DNA of 64,000 bases from Leifsonia sp. Root1293 (GCF_001425325.1 NZ_LMEH01000001.1:357898-421897), one strand, 5' to 3'; positions 44,322 through 53,349 are shown, counted from the stretch's first letter. Translations and numbers: made by a program. The notes: a model not told the origin generated them from the letters alone.

Positions 44322-45484
44322 ACTACGACCTCAGCGACGAGGAACAGGCTCTCTACGACACCGTCAGCGATTTCGCGGACACCGTGGTCGCCCCGGCGGC
44401 CTACGGCTACGACACCGAGCGCCGTCTGCCGATGGAGATCATCGCGCAGATGGGCGAGATGGGCCTGTTCGGTCTGCCGTTCCCGAAGAAGTACGGCGGG
44501 CAGGGCGGCGACTACGTGCAGCTCTGCCTCGCGGTCGAGGCTCTGGGGCGTGTCGACCAGTCCATCGGGGTGACCCTCGAGGCAGGCGTCGGCCTCGGCA
44601 TCATGCCGATCTACCGCAACGGATCGCCTGCACAGCGGGAGGAGTGGCTGCCCGACCTCATCGCGGGCCGCGCGCTCGCCGGATTCGGTCTCACCGAGGC
44701 CAGAGCCGGGTCGGACGCCGGAGCGACCGAGACGCGCGCCGTTCTCGACGGTGACGACTGGGTGATCAACGGTTCGAAGCAGTTCATCACCAACTCGGGC
44801 ACCCCCATCACGAGCCTCGTCACCATCACCGCTGTCACCGGTGAGCGGGTCGGACGCACCGGCGAGACGAAGCCCGAGCTCTCCAGCATCATCGTGCCGA
44901 GCGGCACGCCGGGCTTCGTCGTCGGAGAGCCGTACGACAAGGTCGGCTGGCACACGAGCGACACGCATCCACTCACCCTCACCGACGTTCGGGTGCCGAG
45001 CTCCAACCTGCTGGGTGACCGCGGTCGCGGCTATGCCAACTTCCTGCAGTCGCTCGACGAGGGGCGCATCGCGTTCGCCGCGCTCGCCACGGGCGCCGCC
45101 CAGGGCTGCCTCGAGGAGGCGCTGCGCTACGCGAAGGAGCGCGTCGTCTTCGGAACCAGCATCGGATCCAACCAGCACGTCGCCTTCAAGATCGCGAAGA
45201 TGCAGGCGCGCGTGCACCAGGCGCGTCTCGCCTGGATCGATGCAGCACGCAAGATGGTCGCAGGCAAGCCGTTCAAGCTGGAGGCGTCCATCGCCAAGAT
45301 GGTCGCCGGCGAGGCCGCGATGGACAACGCGCGCGATGCGACGCAGGTCTTCGGGGGCTACGGTTTCCTCAACGAGAACGCCGTGGCGCGGCACTACCGT
45401 GACTCCAAGATCCTCGAGATCGGCGAGGGCACCACCGAGGTGCAGCTCATGATCATCACGCGTGAGCTCGGCCTCGCCAGTTGA
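44318..45484 (+). CDS. Acyl-CoA dehydrogenase, probable isovaleryl-CoA dehydrogenase
   Basis: The 388-residue flavoenzyme has the acyl-CoA dehydrogenase signatures [26 protein letters not shown] and, near the C-terminus, [20 protein letters not shown] with [10 protein letters not shown]. In the same order as FadE19 of M. tuberculosis it follows the carboxylase subunits, so its substrate is probably isovaleryl-CoA or another short branched acyl-CoA. Electrons go to an electron-transfer flavoprotein. It overlaps accA1 by ATGA. Confidence 0.9.
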   Translation: MNYDLSDEEQALYDTVSDFADTVVAPAAYGYDTERRLPMEIIAQMGEMGLFGLPFPKKYGGQGGDYVQLCLAVEALGRVDQSIGVTLEAGVGLGIMPIYRNGSPAQREEWLPDLIAGRALAGFGLTEARAGSDAGATETRAVLDGDDWVINGSKQFITNSGTPITSLVTITAVTGERVGRTGETKPELSSIIVPSGTPGFVVGEPYDKVGWHTSDTHPLTLTDVRVPSSNLLGDRGRGYANFLQSLDEGRIAFAALATGAAQGCLEEALRYAKERVVFGTSIGSNQHVAFKIAKMQARVHQARLAWIDAARKMVAGKPFKLEASIAKMVAGEAAMDNARDATQVFGGYGFLNENAVARHYRDSKILEIGEGTTEVQLMIITRELGLAS

Positions 45485-45498
45485 CGGAAGGGCGACGG

Positions 45499-45981
45499 AT
45501 GCCGAACACCCACGACATCGTGCAACGCGGGCTCTGGTTCGAAGAGTTCGACCTCGACGCACGCTACCTGCACCGACCGGGACGCACGGTCACGGAGGCC
45601 GACAACGTGCTGTTCACCACGCTCACGATGAACACGCAGGCGCTCCACCTCGACGCCGCCTTCGCTGCGCAGGAGGAGTTCGGGCAGCGGCTCGTGAACT
45701 CGATGTTCACGCTGTCGACGCTGGTCGGGGCATCCGTCGCCCAACTCACCCAGGGCACCCTGGTGGCCAACCTCGGATTCGGCGCGGTGGCCTTCCCCGC
45801 ACCGGTGTTCATCGGTGACACGCTCTACGCCGAGACGACCGTCGCCTCCAAGCGGCTCTCGGCCTCCCGGCCGGGCCAGGGCATCGTGACTCTCGAACAC
45901 GCGGCACGCAATCAGCACGACGTGGTCGTGGCGACGGCCTCGCGCAGCACGTTGGTCTGGTGCGACGGAGCACGGTCATGA
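45499..45981 (+). CDS. MaoC-family hydratase
   Basis: The 160-residue hot-dog-fold protein shows FEEFDLDARYLHRPGRTVTE and VFIGDTLYAETTVASKR; the second has the Asp of the MaoC hydratase site region. Its orthologue by position, M. tuberculosis Rv2499c, hydrates enoyl-CoAs of the leucine/itaconate route. ATG 45499 has a GGAAGGG six bases upstream; a TTG at 45481 overlapping the upstream stop would add six residues. It overlaps the next gene as ATGA. Confidence 0.87.
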   Translation: MPNTHDIVQRGLWFEEFDLDARYLHRPGRTVTEADNVLFTTLTMNTQALHLDAAFAAQEEFGQRLVNSMFTLSTLVGASVAQLTQGTLVANLGFGAVAFPAPVFIGDTLYAETTVASKRLSASRPGQGIVTLEHAARNQHDVVVATASRSTLVWCDGARS

Positions 45982-46787
45982 CGTTCCGCATGGGGCCCGC
46001 GCTGCTGTTCTGCCCGGCGAACCGCCCCGATCGCTACGAGAAGGCACTCGAGCGAGCGGATGCGGTCATCATCGACCTCGAGGACGCCGTCGCGCCCGAC
46101 GACCGGGAAGACGCCCGCGAGGCGCTCGTCCAGACCCCTCTCGATCCCGACAGGGTGATCGTGCGGTTGAATCCGGTCGGAAGCCACGACTTCTCGGCCG
46201 ATCTCTCGGCGCTCGAGGCCACGGCGTACCGCTTCGTGATGCTGCCCAAGGCTGAGCATCCGGATGCCGCAGCCGCTGTCGCCGGCTACAGCGTCGTCGC
46301 CCTGTGCGAGACCGCCGCCGGAGTTCTGGCGGCACCGGCCGTGGCGCGCGAGCCGAATGTCGTCGCGCTGATGTGGGGAGCGGAAGACCTGGTGGCTTCC
46401 CTCGGCGGCACATCGAGCCGTTTCGCCGACGGCCGCTACCGTGCCGTGGCCGACCACGCGCGCTCCAGCGTGCTGCTCGCGGCCGGCGCCGCAGGCATCG
46501 CCGCCATCGACACCGTGCACCTCGACATCGCCGACACCGACGGCCTCGTCGCCGAGGCGACGGATGCTGCAGCCAGCGGCTTCGCGGCCACGGCCTGCAT
46601 CCACCCGAGCCAGGTCGGGATCATCCGTGCGGCGTACCGGCCGAGCGACGCCGAGATCGCGGAGGCCCGGGCCGTCATCGCCGTCGCCGCTCGGGAGCAC
46701 GGGGTGTTCAGGCATGGGGACAGGATGGTCGACGGTCCGGTTCTGAGGCACGCGGAGGCCGTACTCCGTCGGGCCGGTCGAGACTGA
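45978..46787 (+). CDS. HpcH/HpaI aldolase family CoA-ester lyase (CitE-like)
   Basis: The 269-residue TIM-barrel lyase contains LFCPANRPDRYEKALERADA, VIIDLEDAVAPDDRE (metal ligand), ALCETAAGVLAAP and IHPSQVGIIRAAY. The M. tuberculosis homologue Rv2498c cleaves citramalyl-CoA and 3-hydroxy-3-methylglutaryl-CoA, ending both itaconate and leucine breakdown; the same operon position suggests the same role here. It starts at ATG 45978 overlapping maoC and is the last gene of the operon. Confidence 0.88.
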   Translation: MTFRMGPALLFCPANRPDRYEKALERADAVIIDLEDAVAPDDREDAREALVQTPLDPDRVIVRLNPVGSHDFSADLSALEATAYRFVMLPKAEHPDAAAAVAGYSVVALCETAAGVLAAPAVAREPNVVALMWGAEDLVASLGGTSSRFADGRYRAVADHARSSVLLAAGAAGIAAIDTVHLDIADTDGLVAEATDAAASGFAATACIHPSQVGIIRAAYRPSDAEIAEARAVIAVAAREHGVFRHGDRMVDGPVLRHAEAVLRRAGRD

Positions 46788-46976
46788 TTCGAGAGGGCGG
46801 GCAGGGCGACGGATTCCGGACTGTGAAGTCCGGTTATCCGCGGATCCGGGGCCTTCGGCGTTCACTCCCCGTTCACTCGCAAACGTTTCTATAACGGTTG
46901 TGGAATACCGGGCGATTCGGCGCATCAGTGTCGGCGGTCTGCCCTACTGTCAGAAGCCTTAGGGGAGGTGTTGAGA

Positions 46977-48020
46977 ATGACTCAGGTGGTGCCGCGGGCC
47001 GTGGAACGTTCGGCCGAGGCTGCTCCTGAAATCGTCATCCCAGCACTCGAGCAGACCTCGTCGCCGTTCTCGGGTGCCATCGGCATCCAGCAGGTCTCCG
47101 CACCCGCGCGTCGGCACATCCCCGACACCGACCTCTGGGTCTTCCCGCTCGCCCTGGGCGCGCAGCGATTCGGCCGCACGGTCGATCCGCGCACGGCCGT
47201 CGACATGCTCGATCGCTACCGCGAAGGAGGCGGCAACCTCATCGACACTGTCGATGCCGTCGTCGCGCAGCGCAGCGAGCAGCTCATCGGTGCCTGGCTT
47301 CGTGCGCGGCACTGCCGTGACGACGTCGTTCTGGCCACGACCGTCGGCGGCGGAACCGATTTCCCGGGCCTGACCCCGGCCAACATCGTGGCCGGCGTCG
47401 ATGCCTCCCTGCAGCGTCTCGGCGTCGATCGCCTCGATCTCCTGTTCATGCGCGAGTCCGAGGGTGTTCCGGTGCCGCTCGAGGAGAGCCTCGGCGCCAT
47501 CGACGCCCTCGTGCAGGCCGGCAAGGTCCGCTACATCGCCGCATCCGGATTCTCGGCGGACAGGCTCATCGAGGCGCGTGTGCTCGCCGCCAACGGTCTT
47601 CCCCGCTTCCGGGCCGTGCAGTCGTCGTACAGCCTCGCCGAGCGCGTGCCGTTCGAGGGCTCGGTCTCGGTGTCCGCCAACGCGCAAGGCCTCGCCGTGT
47701 TCCCGTCCAGCCCGCTGAACCATGGTGTGCTCGCAGGCTCCACCCGCGGTGACGGCTCCATCCCGGCCAGCGTCGCGAGCAGGCTGGCGCTCCACCTCAA
47801 CCGGAGAATGCGTCGCATCCGCGCGGTCATCGATCGCATCGCGACCGAGCACGGAGTGCCGTCGGCCACCATTGCCATCGCCTGGCTGCTGGCCCGGCGC
47901 GACGTGGTGGCGCCGGTCACCGGCGCCCGCTCCATCAGCGAGCTGCACTCGCTCATGGCCGCGCCACGCGTCACTCTCACGCGGTCCGACATGCTCGACC
48001 TCGACCGCGTCACCCTCTGA
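46977..48020 (+). CDS. Aldo/keto reductase homologue lacking catalytic residues
   Basis: The 347-residue protein aligns with aldo/keto reductases over LWVFPLALGAQRFGRTV, GGNLIDTVDAVVAQRSEQLIG, DRLDLLFMRESEG and VRYIAASGFSADRLIEAR. The tetrad Asp is present (Asp90), but the catalytic Tyr is Val95, the Lys is Thr122 and the His is Arg159. It is therefore probably not a reductase; ligand binding, scaffolding or sensing is possible. ATG 46977 has a GGGGAGG site eight bases upstream. It is a single-gene unit with its own promoter region (46788-46976), in which I saw no certain elements. Confidence 0.87.
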   Translation: MTQVVPRAVERSAEAAPEIVIPALEQTSSPFSGAIGIQQVSAPARRHIPDTDLWVFPLALGAQRFGRTVDPRTAVDMLDRYREGGGNLIDTVDAVVAQRSEQLIGAWLRARHCRDDVVLATTVGGGTDFPGLTPANIVAGVDASLQRLGVDRLDLLFMRESEGVPVPLEESLGAIDALVQAGKVRYIAASGFSADRLIEARVLAANGLPRFRAVQSSYSLAERVPFEGSVSVSANAQGLAVFPSSPLNHGVLAGSTRGDGSIPASVASRLALHLNRRMRRIRAVIDRIATEHGVPSATIAIAWLLARRDVVAPVTGARSISELHSLMAAPRVTLTRSDMLDLDRVTL

Positions 48021-48186
48021 CCCGATCGATCGCGTTCGCGCACCGGGTAGCCGGCGCGGGATCGACCGCGCATCACCACGACGTCGGCGCTGCTTCGGCT
48101 CTGTCTCGGCGCTGCGTCGGCGCTGCGCCGGCGCGCACACCGTGCAACCCGACCGGTGTCGGGGCGCTGGCCTAAGGTGGAGTGTG

Positions 48187-49575
48187 ATGAACGGCGCAGT
48201 TGACCTCCCTCTCGGCATGCCCGAGCTCAGCTTCACCGCCTCCGGTGACTGCCTCGTCAGGCGATCGGTCCTCCCCAGCGGAGTGCGCATCCTCACAGAG
48301 CACGTGCCTGGCTCCCGCAGCGCCACCATCGGCTACTGGGTCGCCGTCGGCTCCCGCGACGAGCTTCCCGCGCTGGCCGCCATCAACGGTCGCAGCGCGC
48401 ATCCGGGCACCTTCGGCTCCACGCACTTCCTCGAGCACCTGCTCTTCAAGGGAACCTCCACCCGCACGGCGCTCGACATCGCCGTCTCCTTCGACGCCGT
48501 CGGTGGCGAGCACAACGCCATGACCGCGAAGGAGTACACCTGCTACTACGCCAAGGTGCGCGACCGCGACCTGCCCATGGCCGCAGCCGTACTCACCGAC
48601 ATGCTCACCTCGTCGCTGCTCGACCCCGAGGAGTTCGAGAACGAGCGCGGAGTCATCCTCGAAGAGCTCTCGATGGCCGAGGACGACCCGTCTGACGTGG
48701 CCAACGAGCGGTTCTTCGAGGCCGTGCTGGGGGAGCACCCGCTGGGTCGCCCCATCGGCGGCAGCCCGGCCACCATCGAGGCGGCCACCCGCGAAGCCGT
48801 CTGGAACCACTACCGCGCGAACTACCGCCCGCAAGACCTCGTCGTGACAGCGGCCGGGGCCGTCGACCACGACGAGCTCGTGGCATCCGTCACCACAGCC
48901 CTCGAATCAGCCGGCTGGGACCTGACCGTTCCCGCCTCTCCCGTCGAGCGCCGCCCCGCGGAGGCCTCCACCATCGCCCGAGGCTCCGAGCTGGTCGTCG
49001 TCGACCGCCAGCTCGAGCAGGTCAACATGTTCCTCGGCGTTCCGGGACTCATCGCCACCGATGACCGCCGCATGACCATGAGCGTTCTCAACTCGATCTT
49101 CGGCGGCGGCATGTCGTCGCGCCTGTTCCAGGAGGTGCGGGAGAAGCGCGGGCTGGCCTACTCGGTGTACTCCTTCGCGGCCGCCTACTCCGATGCCGGT
49201 GTCTTCGGCATGTACGCCGGCTGCTCACCGGCGAAGGCGGCCCCCGTCGCCGAACTGATGCTCGACGAGTTGCAGCTGCTGGCGGACAAGGGCGTGACCG
49301 ATGCCGAGATGGGTCGTGCGATCGGCCAGATCTCCGGTGCCTCGGCCCTGGCACTCGAAGACAGCGACACCCGCATGAGCCGACTCGGTCGCGCTGAGAT
49401 CACCCAGGGCGAGTTCACCGACCTCGATGAGGGCCTGCGCCGCGTGGGGTTGGTGACGGCAGCCGACGTGCAAGAGCTGGCCGCCGACCTCGTCTCGCGC
49501 GAACTGTCGCTGTCAGCGGTCGGCGCCGTCGACCCCGATCTGTTCGCTCCCATCCTCGGAGCGCACGCCGGCTGA
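48187..49575 (+). CDS. M16-family zinc metallopeptidase (processing-protease-like)
   Basis: The 462-residue inverzincin has HFLEH at 80-84 (HxxEH) and the downstream Glu in ENERGVILEELSM, with the RREKRGLAYSVYSF-like segment EVREKRGLAYSVYSFAAAY in the second half. It resembles the PepR/YmxG peptidases often near pnp and dapB. Compared with relatives, a stretch (about 60-72, LPALAAINGRSAH) interrupts the usual DE-x-PG-x-FGSTH region. ATG 48187 follows AAGGTGGAG. It heads the conserved segment leading to dapB. Confidence 0.9.
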   Translation: MNGAVDLPLGMPELSFTASGDCLVRRSVLPSGVRILTEHVPGSRSATIGYWVAVGSRDELPALAAINGRSAHPGTFGSTHFLEHLLFKGTSTRTALDIAVSFDAVGGEHNAMTAKEYTCYYAKVRDRDLPMAAAVLTDMLTSSLLDPEEFENERGVILEELSMAEDDPSDVANERFFEAVLGEHPLGRPIGGSPATIEAATREAVWNHYRANYRPQDLVVTAAGAVDHDELVASVTTALESAGWDLTVPASPVERRPAEASTIARGSELVVVDRQLEQVNMFLGVPGLIATDDRRMTMSVLNSIFGGGMSSRLFQEVREKRGLAYSVYSFAAAYSDAGVFGMYAGCSPAKAAPVAELMLDELQLLADKGVTDAEMGRAIGQISGASALALEDSDTRMSRLGRAEITQGEFTDLDEGLRRVGLVTAADVQELAADLVSRELSLSAVGAVDPDLFAPILGAHAG

Positions 49576-49640
49576 ACCCGGCCCATCGGGCCTCCTCGCA
49601 CTTCGCCACACCCGCACGTCGCAACACGAAAGGGACATCG

Positions 49641-50243
49641 GTGCCCCACTACCTCTATCTCGTCCGTCACGGAGAACAGCAGCACGCCGAGCACGGCCTG
49701 CCCGACGGTCCGCTCTCGGCCCGCGGCGTTCGTCAGGCGCAACTGCTCGCAGAACGCCTCGGGGGAGTGCCGTTCGATGCCGCCTGGCACTCGCCGCTGC
49801 AGCGCGCCGCCGAGACTGCGGCGATCATCGCGGATCGCATGCCGGCGATCACGCCGGAGGCGTCCGCCCTGCTGTTCGACTGCATCCCCTCCGGGCCATC
49901 GCCCGAGACCCCCGACGCCTTCGACGCCTTCTTCGGCTCCGTGACCCCTGAACAGATCGAGGCCGGTCGCGCCCAGATGGAGGATGCCGTCGCCGAGTTC
50001 CTGAAGCCGGCACGAGGCGAGCGCCACGATCTGCTGATCACGCACAACTTCATCATCGGCTGGTTCGTGCGGGAGGTGCTCGGCGCTCCCGACTGGCGCT
50101 GGATGAGCATCCCGCAGGCCAACTGCGGGCTCACCATCCTGCAGCAGAAGCCCGGCCGGCCGTGGACGCTGCTCTCGCACAACGATCTGGCGCACCTCCC
50201 GGTGGAGCTGCGCACGGGGCTGGCCGAGCCGCTGCCGGCGTAG
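49641..50243 (+). CDS. Histidine phosphatase family protein
   Basis: The 200-residue protein has the phosphohistidine motif LVRHGEQQ at the N-terminus, HSPLQRAAETA and a second catalytic His in LLITHNFIIGWFVREVL. It acts as a phosphoglycerate-mutase-like phosphatase of unknown substrate. Start is GTG 49641 with AAAGGGA upstream. It ends just before a long REP-like repeat array. Confidence 0.9.
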   Translation: MPHYLYLVRHGEQQHAEHGLPDGPLSARGVRQAQLLAERLGGVPFDAAWHSPLQRAAETAAIIADRMPAITPEASALLFDCIPSGPSPETPDAFDAFFGSVTPEQIEAGRAQMEDAVAEFLKPARGERHDLLITHNFIIGWFVREVLGAPDWRWMSIPQANCGLTILQQKPGRPWTLLSHNDLAHLPVELRTGLAEPLPA

Positions 50244-50258
50244 GGCGCTCTCGAGGCT

Positions 50259-50537
50259 CGCTGGTCGAGCAGGCAGCGAGCGCAGCTGTTTCGCTGGTCG
50301 AGTAGGCAGCGAGCGCAGTTGTTTCGCTGGTCGAGTAGGCAGCGAGCGCAGCGAGCAGCCGTATCGAGACCACTCCTCGCCGTCCACCGCCTGGTCATCC
50401 CTGGTCTCGATACGCGACCTCGCTCCGCTCGGGCGCTACTCGACCAGCGGGTTCCGCTCGGGCGCTACTCGACCAGCGGGTTCCGCTCGGGCGCTACTCG
50501 ACCAGCGGGTTCCGCTCGGGCGCTGATCGACCAGCGG
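50259..50537. repeat. REP-like palindrome family A, copy 6: 33-bp and 29-bp tandem arrays facing each other
   Basis: CTGGTCGAG starts at 50261, 50294 and 50327 (33-bp period), and the last unit extends to GTATCGAGACC near 50370. Facing it, GGTCTCGATACGCG at 50403 leads to GACCAGCGG at 50442, 50471, 50500 and 50529 (29-bp period). It separates the convergent phosphatase and GNAT genes and ends right at the GNAT stop codon. Confidence 0.88.
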
Positions 50538-50538
50538 G

Positions 50539-51072
50539 TTACAGTCGCTTCGCGTACCAGTTCGTCGCGTTGGGGTTGTCGTTGTACGGCTCGACGTCCG
50601 CGTACCCGGCTCGCCGGTACAGGCCGCCGGCAGCCTCGAGGCTCGCGTTCGTGTCGAGAACCACCTCGGTGGCACCGAACGCCCGTGCCCGGTCCTCCAG
50701 CTCGGCGAGCAGTGCGCGTCCGGCGCCGAGCCCGCGGGCGCTCGGCCGCAGGTACAGGTGCTTCACCTCGTAGCGCACGGCATCGCTGTCGCCCGGCTGC
50801 AGTCGACGGATGCCGCCGCACCCGACGATGCCTGCGTCACCGGCCCCGCTCGTCCCTGAGGCTCCGGCATCCGTCGAGGCTCCGGCATCCGTCGCCGTGT
50901 CATCCACGACCACGAGGAACACCCCCGCCGGGGGCACGAACTGCTCGGGAACCGGAAAGGTGGTGCGGTAGCCGCCGGCGCTCGGAAAAGTCGCCTCACG
51001 TTCGGTGAAGTACTCGGCGAGCAGCGCATGAGCCGTCGCATCCGTCACGGGAGCCTCGCGGAAGTGCACCAT
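50539..51072 (-). CDS. GNAT-family N-acetyltransferase
   Basis: The 177-residue protein has the acetyl-CoA loop RPSARGLGAGRALLAELEDRA and the C-terminal SLEAAGGLYRRAGYADV. An Ala/Ser/Gly/Asp-rich stretch (TDAGASTDAGASGTSGAGDAG, about 60-79) with tandem ATCCGTCGAGGC DNA repeats lies between the first strands. ATG 51072 is preferred over longer frames. The target substrate is unknown. Confidence 0.85.
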   Translation of the reverse strand: MVHFREAPVTDATAHALLAEYFTEREATFPSAGGYRTTFPVPEQFVPPAGVFLVVVDDTATDAGASTDAGASGTSGAGDAGIVGCGGIRRLQPGDSDAVRYEVKHLYLRPSARGLGAGRALLAELEDRARAFGATEVVLDTNASLEAAGGLYRRAGYADVEPYNDNPNATNWYAKRL

Positions 51073-51191
51073 GTCTCCAGCGTATTCCGGCCCGGCAGCA
51101 TGGCGATGCGCCGGATGCCCCTTGCGCTCGCGACGGCGCCGGGCACCAGTCGACTCCCGGACCCGTCGGCCCCGATTGCTAGGCTGATCGG

Positions 51192-51986
51192 GTGACAACA
51201 CGCGTTGCCGTCATCGGCGCTTCAGGCAGGCTCGGCTCACTCGTCTCGAGGCTCGTGCGCGAGTCCGAGGACTTCGAGCTGGTGGCCGAATTGAACTCCC
51301 GCAGCTCCCTCGACGCCATGCTCGGAGCAGACGTGGCCGTCGACGTGAGCCACCCGGCCGTCAGCGGCGAGATCGTGGAGTACGCGGTCGAGAACGGCCT
51401 GCGCGTGCTCGTGGGAACCTCGGGGTGGAGTCAGGAGCGCATCGGCGCCATCACCTCGCGGGTGACAGCCCGCGAGGGCGCTGTCGTGTTCATCCCGAAC
51501 TTCTCGGTCGGCTCTGTGCTCGGCACGCGCCTCGCGACGATCGCGGCGCGCTACTTCGACTCCATCGAGATCGTCGAGGCTCACCACGCGGGCAAGGTCG
51601 ACTCGCCCTCCGGAACCGCTGTGCGCACGGCTGAGCTTATGACGCGTGCCCGTGCGGAACTCGGCCCCGTCGATGCACCGCACACCGACCAGCGTGCCCG
51701 CGGCCAGCAGGTCGCGAGCATCCCCGTGCACAGCCTCCGCATCGCAGGCCTGATCGCCAGCCAGCAGGTCGTTTTCGGTGGCCGCGGTGAGACGCTGACC
51801 ATCCGCCACGACACGATCTCCGACGAGTCCTATGAGCAGGGCATCATGCTTGCACTGCGGGCCCTGCGTGGAGCGAGCGGCGTCACCGTCGGACTGGACG
51901 CCCTGCTCGGACTCGGCTCGATCGGGGGCGAGGTTCCGGCCGCGCCGGTCGACCCCAGCGACACCTCAGACCTCGTGCAGGACTGA
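51192..51986 (+). CDS. dapB: 4-hydroxy-tetrahydrodipicolinate reductase
   Basis: The 264-residue enzyme reduces the dapA product in lysine and meso-diaminopimelate synthesis, using NAD(P)H. It has the nucleotide-binding GASGRLGSLVSRL and the substrate motif EAHHAGKVDSPSGTA with the catalytic His-His...Lys. Start GTG 51192. It is 5.7 kb from dapA in the same direction, separated by inserted genes, and is followed after five bases by a small membrane gene likely in the same transcript. Confidence 0.95.
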   Translation: MTTRVAVIGASGRLGSLVSRLVRESEDFELVAELNSRSSLDAMLGADVAVDVSHPAVSGEIVEYAVENGLRVLVGTSGWSQERIGAITSRVTAREGAVVFIPNFSVGSVLGTRLATIAARYFDSIEIVEAHHAGKVDSPSGTAVRTAELMTRARAELGPVDAPHTDQRARGQQVASIPVHSLRIAGLIASQQVVFGGRGETLTIRHDTISDESYEQGIMLALRALRGASGVTVGLDALLGLGSIGGEVPAAPVDPSDTSDLVQD

Positions 51987-51991
51987 CGCGC

Positions 51992-52465
51992 GTGAAGTCC
52001 CGCATCGCCGCCTGGCTGATGGCCCTGCTCCTCGTCCTGTACTTCGTGCTCGTCGGCTGGCGCGCCGTGCAGTTCATGGGCACCGGTGAGCTCGTCGGCA
52101 TCCTCATCGGCATCGCGCTCATCGTGCTGCCGATCGTCGGGGCCTGGGCGCTGTGGCGCGAGCTCGCGTTCGGATTCGGCAGCGAACGGCTGGTCAAGCG
52201 TCTCGACGCCGAAGACGAGTTGCCCGTCGAGGAGCTCGCTGTGAGCGCGACGGGACGCCCCGATCGTGCCGAGGCGGCCGCGGACTTCACGCGTTTCCAG
52301 AGCGCGGTGGAGCAGCATCCGGAGTCCTGGCGCGATTGGTTCCGCCTGGGACTCGCCTACGACGCCGCCCGCGACCGTCGCCGGGCGCGCGGCGCGATCG
52401 CTCACGCGATCAGGCTCGAGCGTGCCGAGTCTCGGGCCCATCCCGCTGGGGACGACGACCGCTGA
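51992..52465 (+). CDS. Membrane protein with a cytoplasmic TPR-like tail
   Basis: The 157-residue protein has two membrane segments (about 6-27 and 34-56) and a cytoplasmic part with a TPR-like helix pair (AVEQHPESWRDWFRLGLAYDAARDRRRARGAIAHAI). Start GTG 51992, five bases after dapB. The last 19 codons overlap the 3' end of the convergent TIGR01777 gene. Function unknown; it follows dapB in a likely operon. Confidence 0.78.
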   Translation: MKSRIAAWLMALLLVLYFVLVGWRAVQFMGTGELVGILIGIALIVLPIVGAWALWRELAFGFGSERLVKRLDAEDELPVEELAVSATGRPDRAEAAADFTRFQSAVEQHPESWRDWFRLGLAYDAARDRRRARGAIAHAIRLERAESRAHPAGDDDR

Positions 52466-53339
52466 GCATCCAGTCGATGGCCTGCTCCGCCGTCTCGTGC
52501 TGGAAGGTGAAGCCGCTGTCCAGCAGCTTCTGCGGCACGACCTGCTGATCGGCCAGCAACAGGTCCCTGGCATCCTGGAGCGCCAGCTCGATGAGCTTCT
52601 TCGGCGCGGGAACGAGGTACGGCCTGTGCAATGCATTCGTGAAGGCGCGCATGATCCGTTCAGCCGAGGCGGGAACCGGACCGACGAGATTGACGGGACC
52701 CGAGACGTCGGCCGTGAGGAGATGACGGATTGCGGCCACCTCATCGGGCAGGGTGATCCACGGCCAGTGCTGCTTTCCGCTTCCCATGGGTCCGGCGAGG
52801 CCGAGCCGGCTCTGCAGCTCGACGATCGAGAGCACACCGCCCTGACCGACGACCAGGCCCGTGCGGAGGGTCACGACGCGCACGCCGTCGGGTGCCCGCC
52901 GAGCGGCCTTCTCCCAGGCGTCGACGACGTCGGCCAGATAGCCGGTGCCGCGCTCCGATGACTCGGTGAGCACCTCGCCCGGTCGATCGCCGTAGATGCC
53001 GACGGCCGAGCCGCTGAGGAAGACGGCGGGCGGCTTCGATGCCGTGCGCATCGCATCCGTCAGGGTGTGGGTGGCGCGGATGCGGGAGGTGAAGATCTCG
53101 CGCTTCCACTTCGGCGTCCACGGCAGCCGCGCGAGCGACGCACCGGAGAGGTTGATGACGGCGTCGACGTCGTCCATGATCCCGCCGGGGATGACGCCCT
53201 TCTCGGGATGCCACTCCACCTCGTCGCTGCGCGTCGGGGCGCGGCGCACGAGCCGGAGCACCTCATGGCCGTGCGACGTGAGGGAATGACCGAGGTCGCT
53301 GCCGATGAACCCGGAAGCACCGGAGACGAGGATGCGCAT
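52410..53339 (-). CDS. TIGR01777-type NAD-dependent epimerase/dehydratase
   Basis: The 309-residue protein has the Rossmann start MRILVSGASGFIGSDLGHSL, VDAVINLSGASLARLPWTPKWK, FLSGSAVGIYGDRPGE and the C-terminal DUF1731 region. This group (SulA/YfcH-like) has unknown substrate. The C-terminus runs 56 bases into the convergent membrane-protein gene, giving the final residues RRPQRDGPETRHARA that exceed the family's usual end. It is followed on the same strand upstream by osmC. Confidence 0.9.
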   Translation of the reverse strand: MRILVSGASGFIGSDLGHSLTSHGHEVLRLVRRAPTRSDEVEWHPEKGVIPGGIMDDVDAVINLSGASLARLPWTPKWKREIFTSRIRATHTLTDAMRTASKPPAVFLSGSAVGIYGDRPGEVLTESSERGTGYLADVVDAWEKAARRAPDGVRVVTLRTGLVVGQGGVLSIVELQSRLGLAGPMGSGKQHWPWITLPDEVAAIRHLLTADVSGPVNLVGPVPASAERIMRAFTNALHRPYLVPAPKKLIELALQDARDLLLADQQVVPQKLLDSGFTFQHETAEQAIDWMLSGRRPQRDGPETRHARA

Positions 53340-53349
53340 GGCGTGACGC

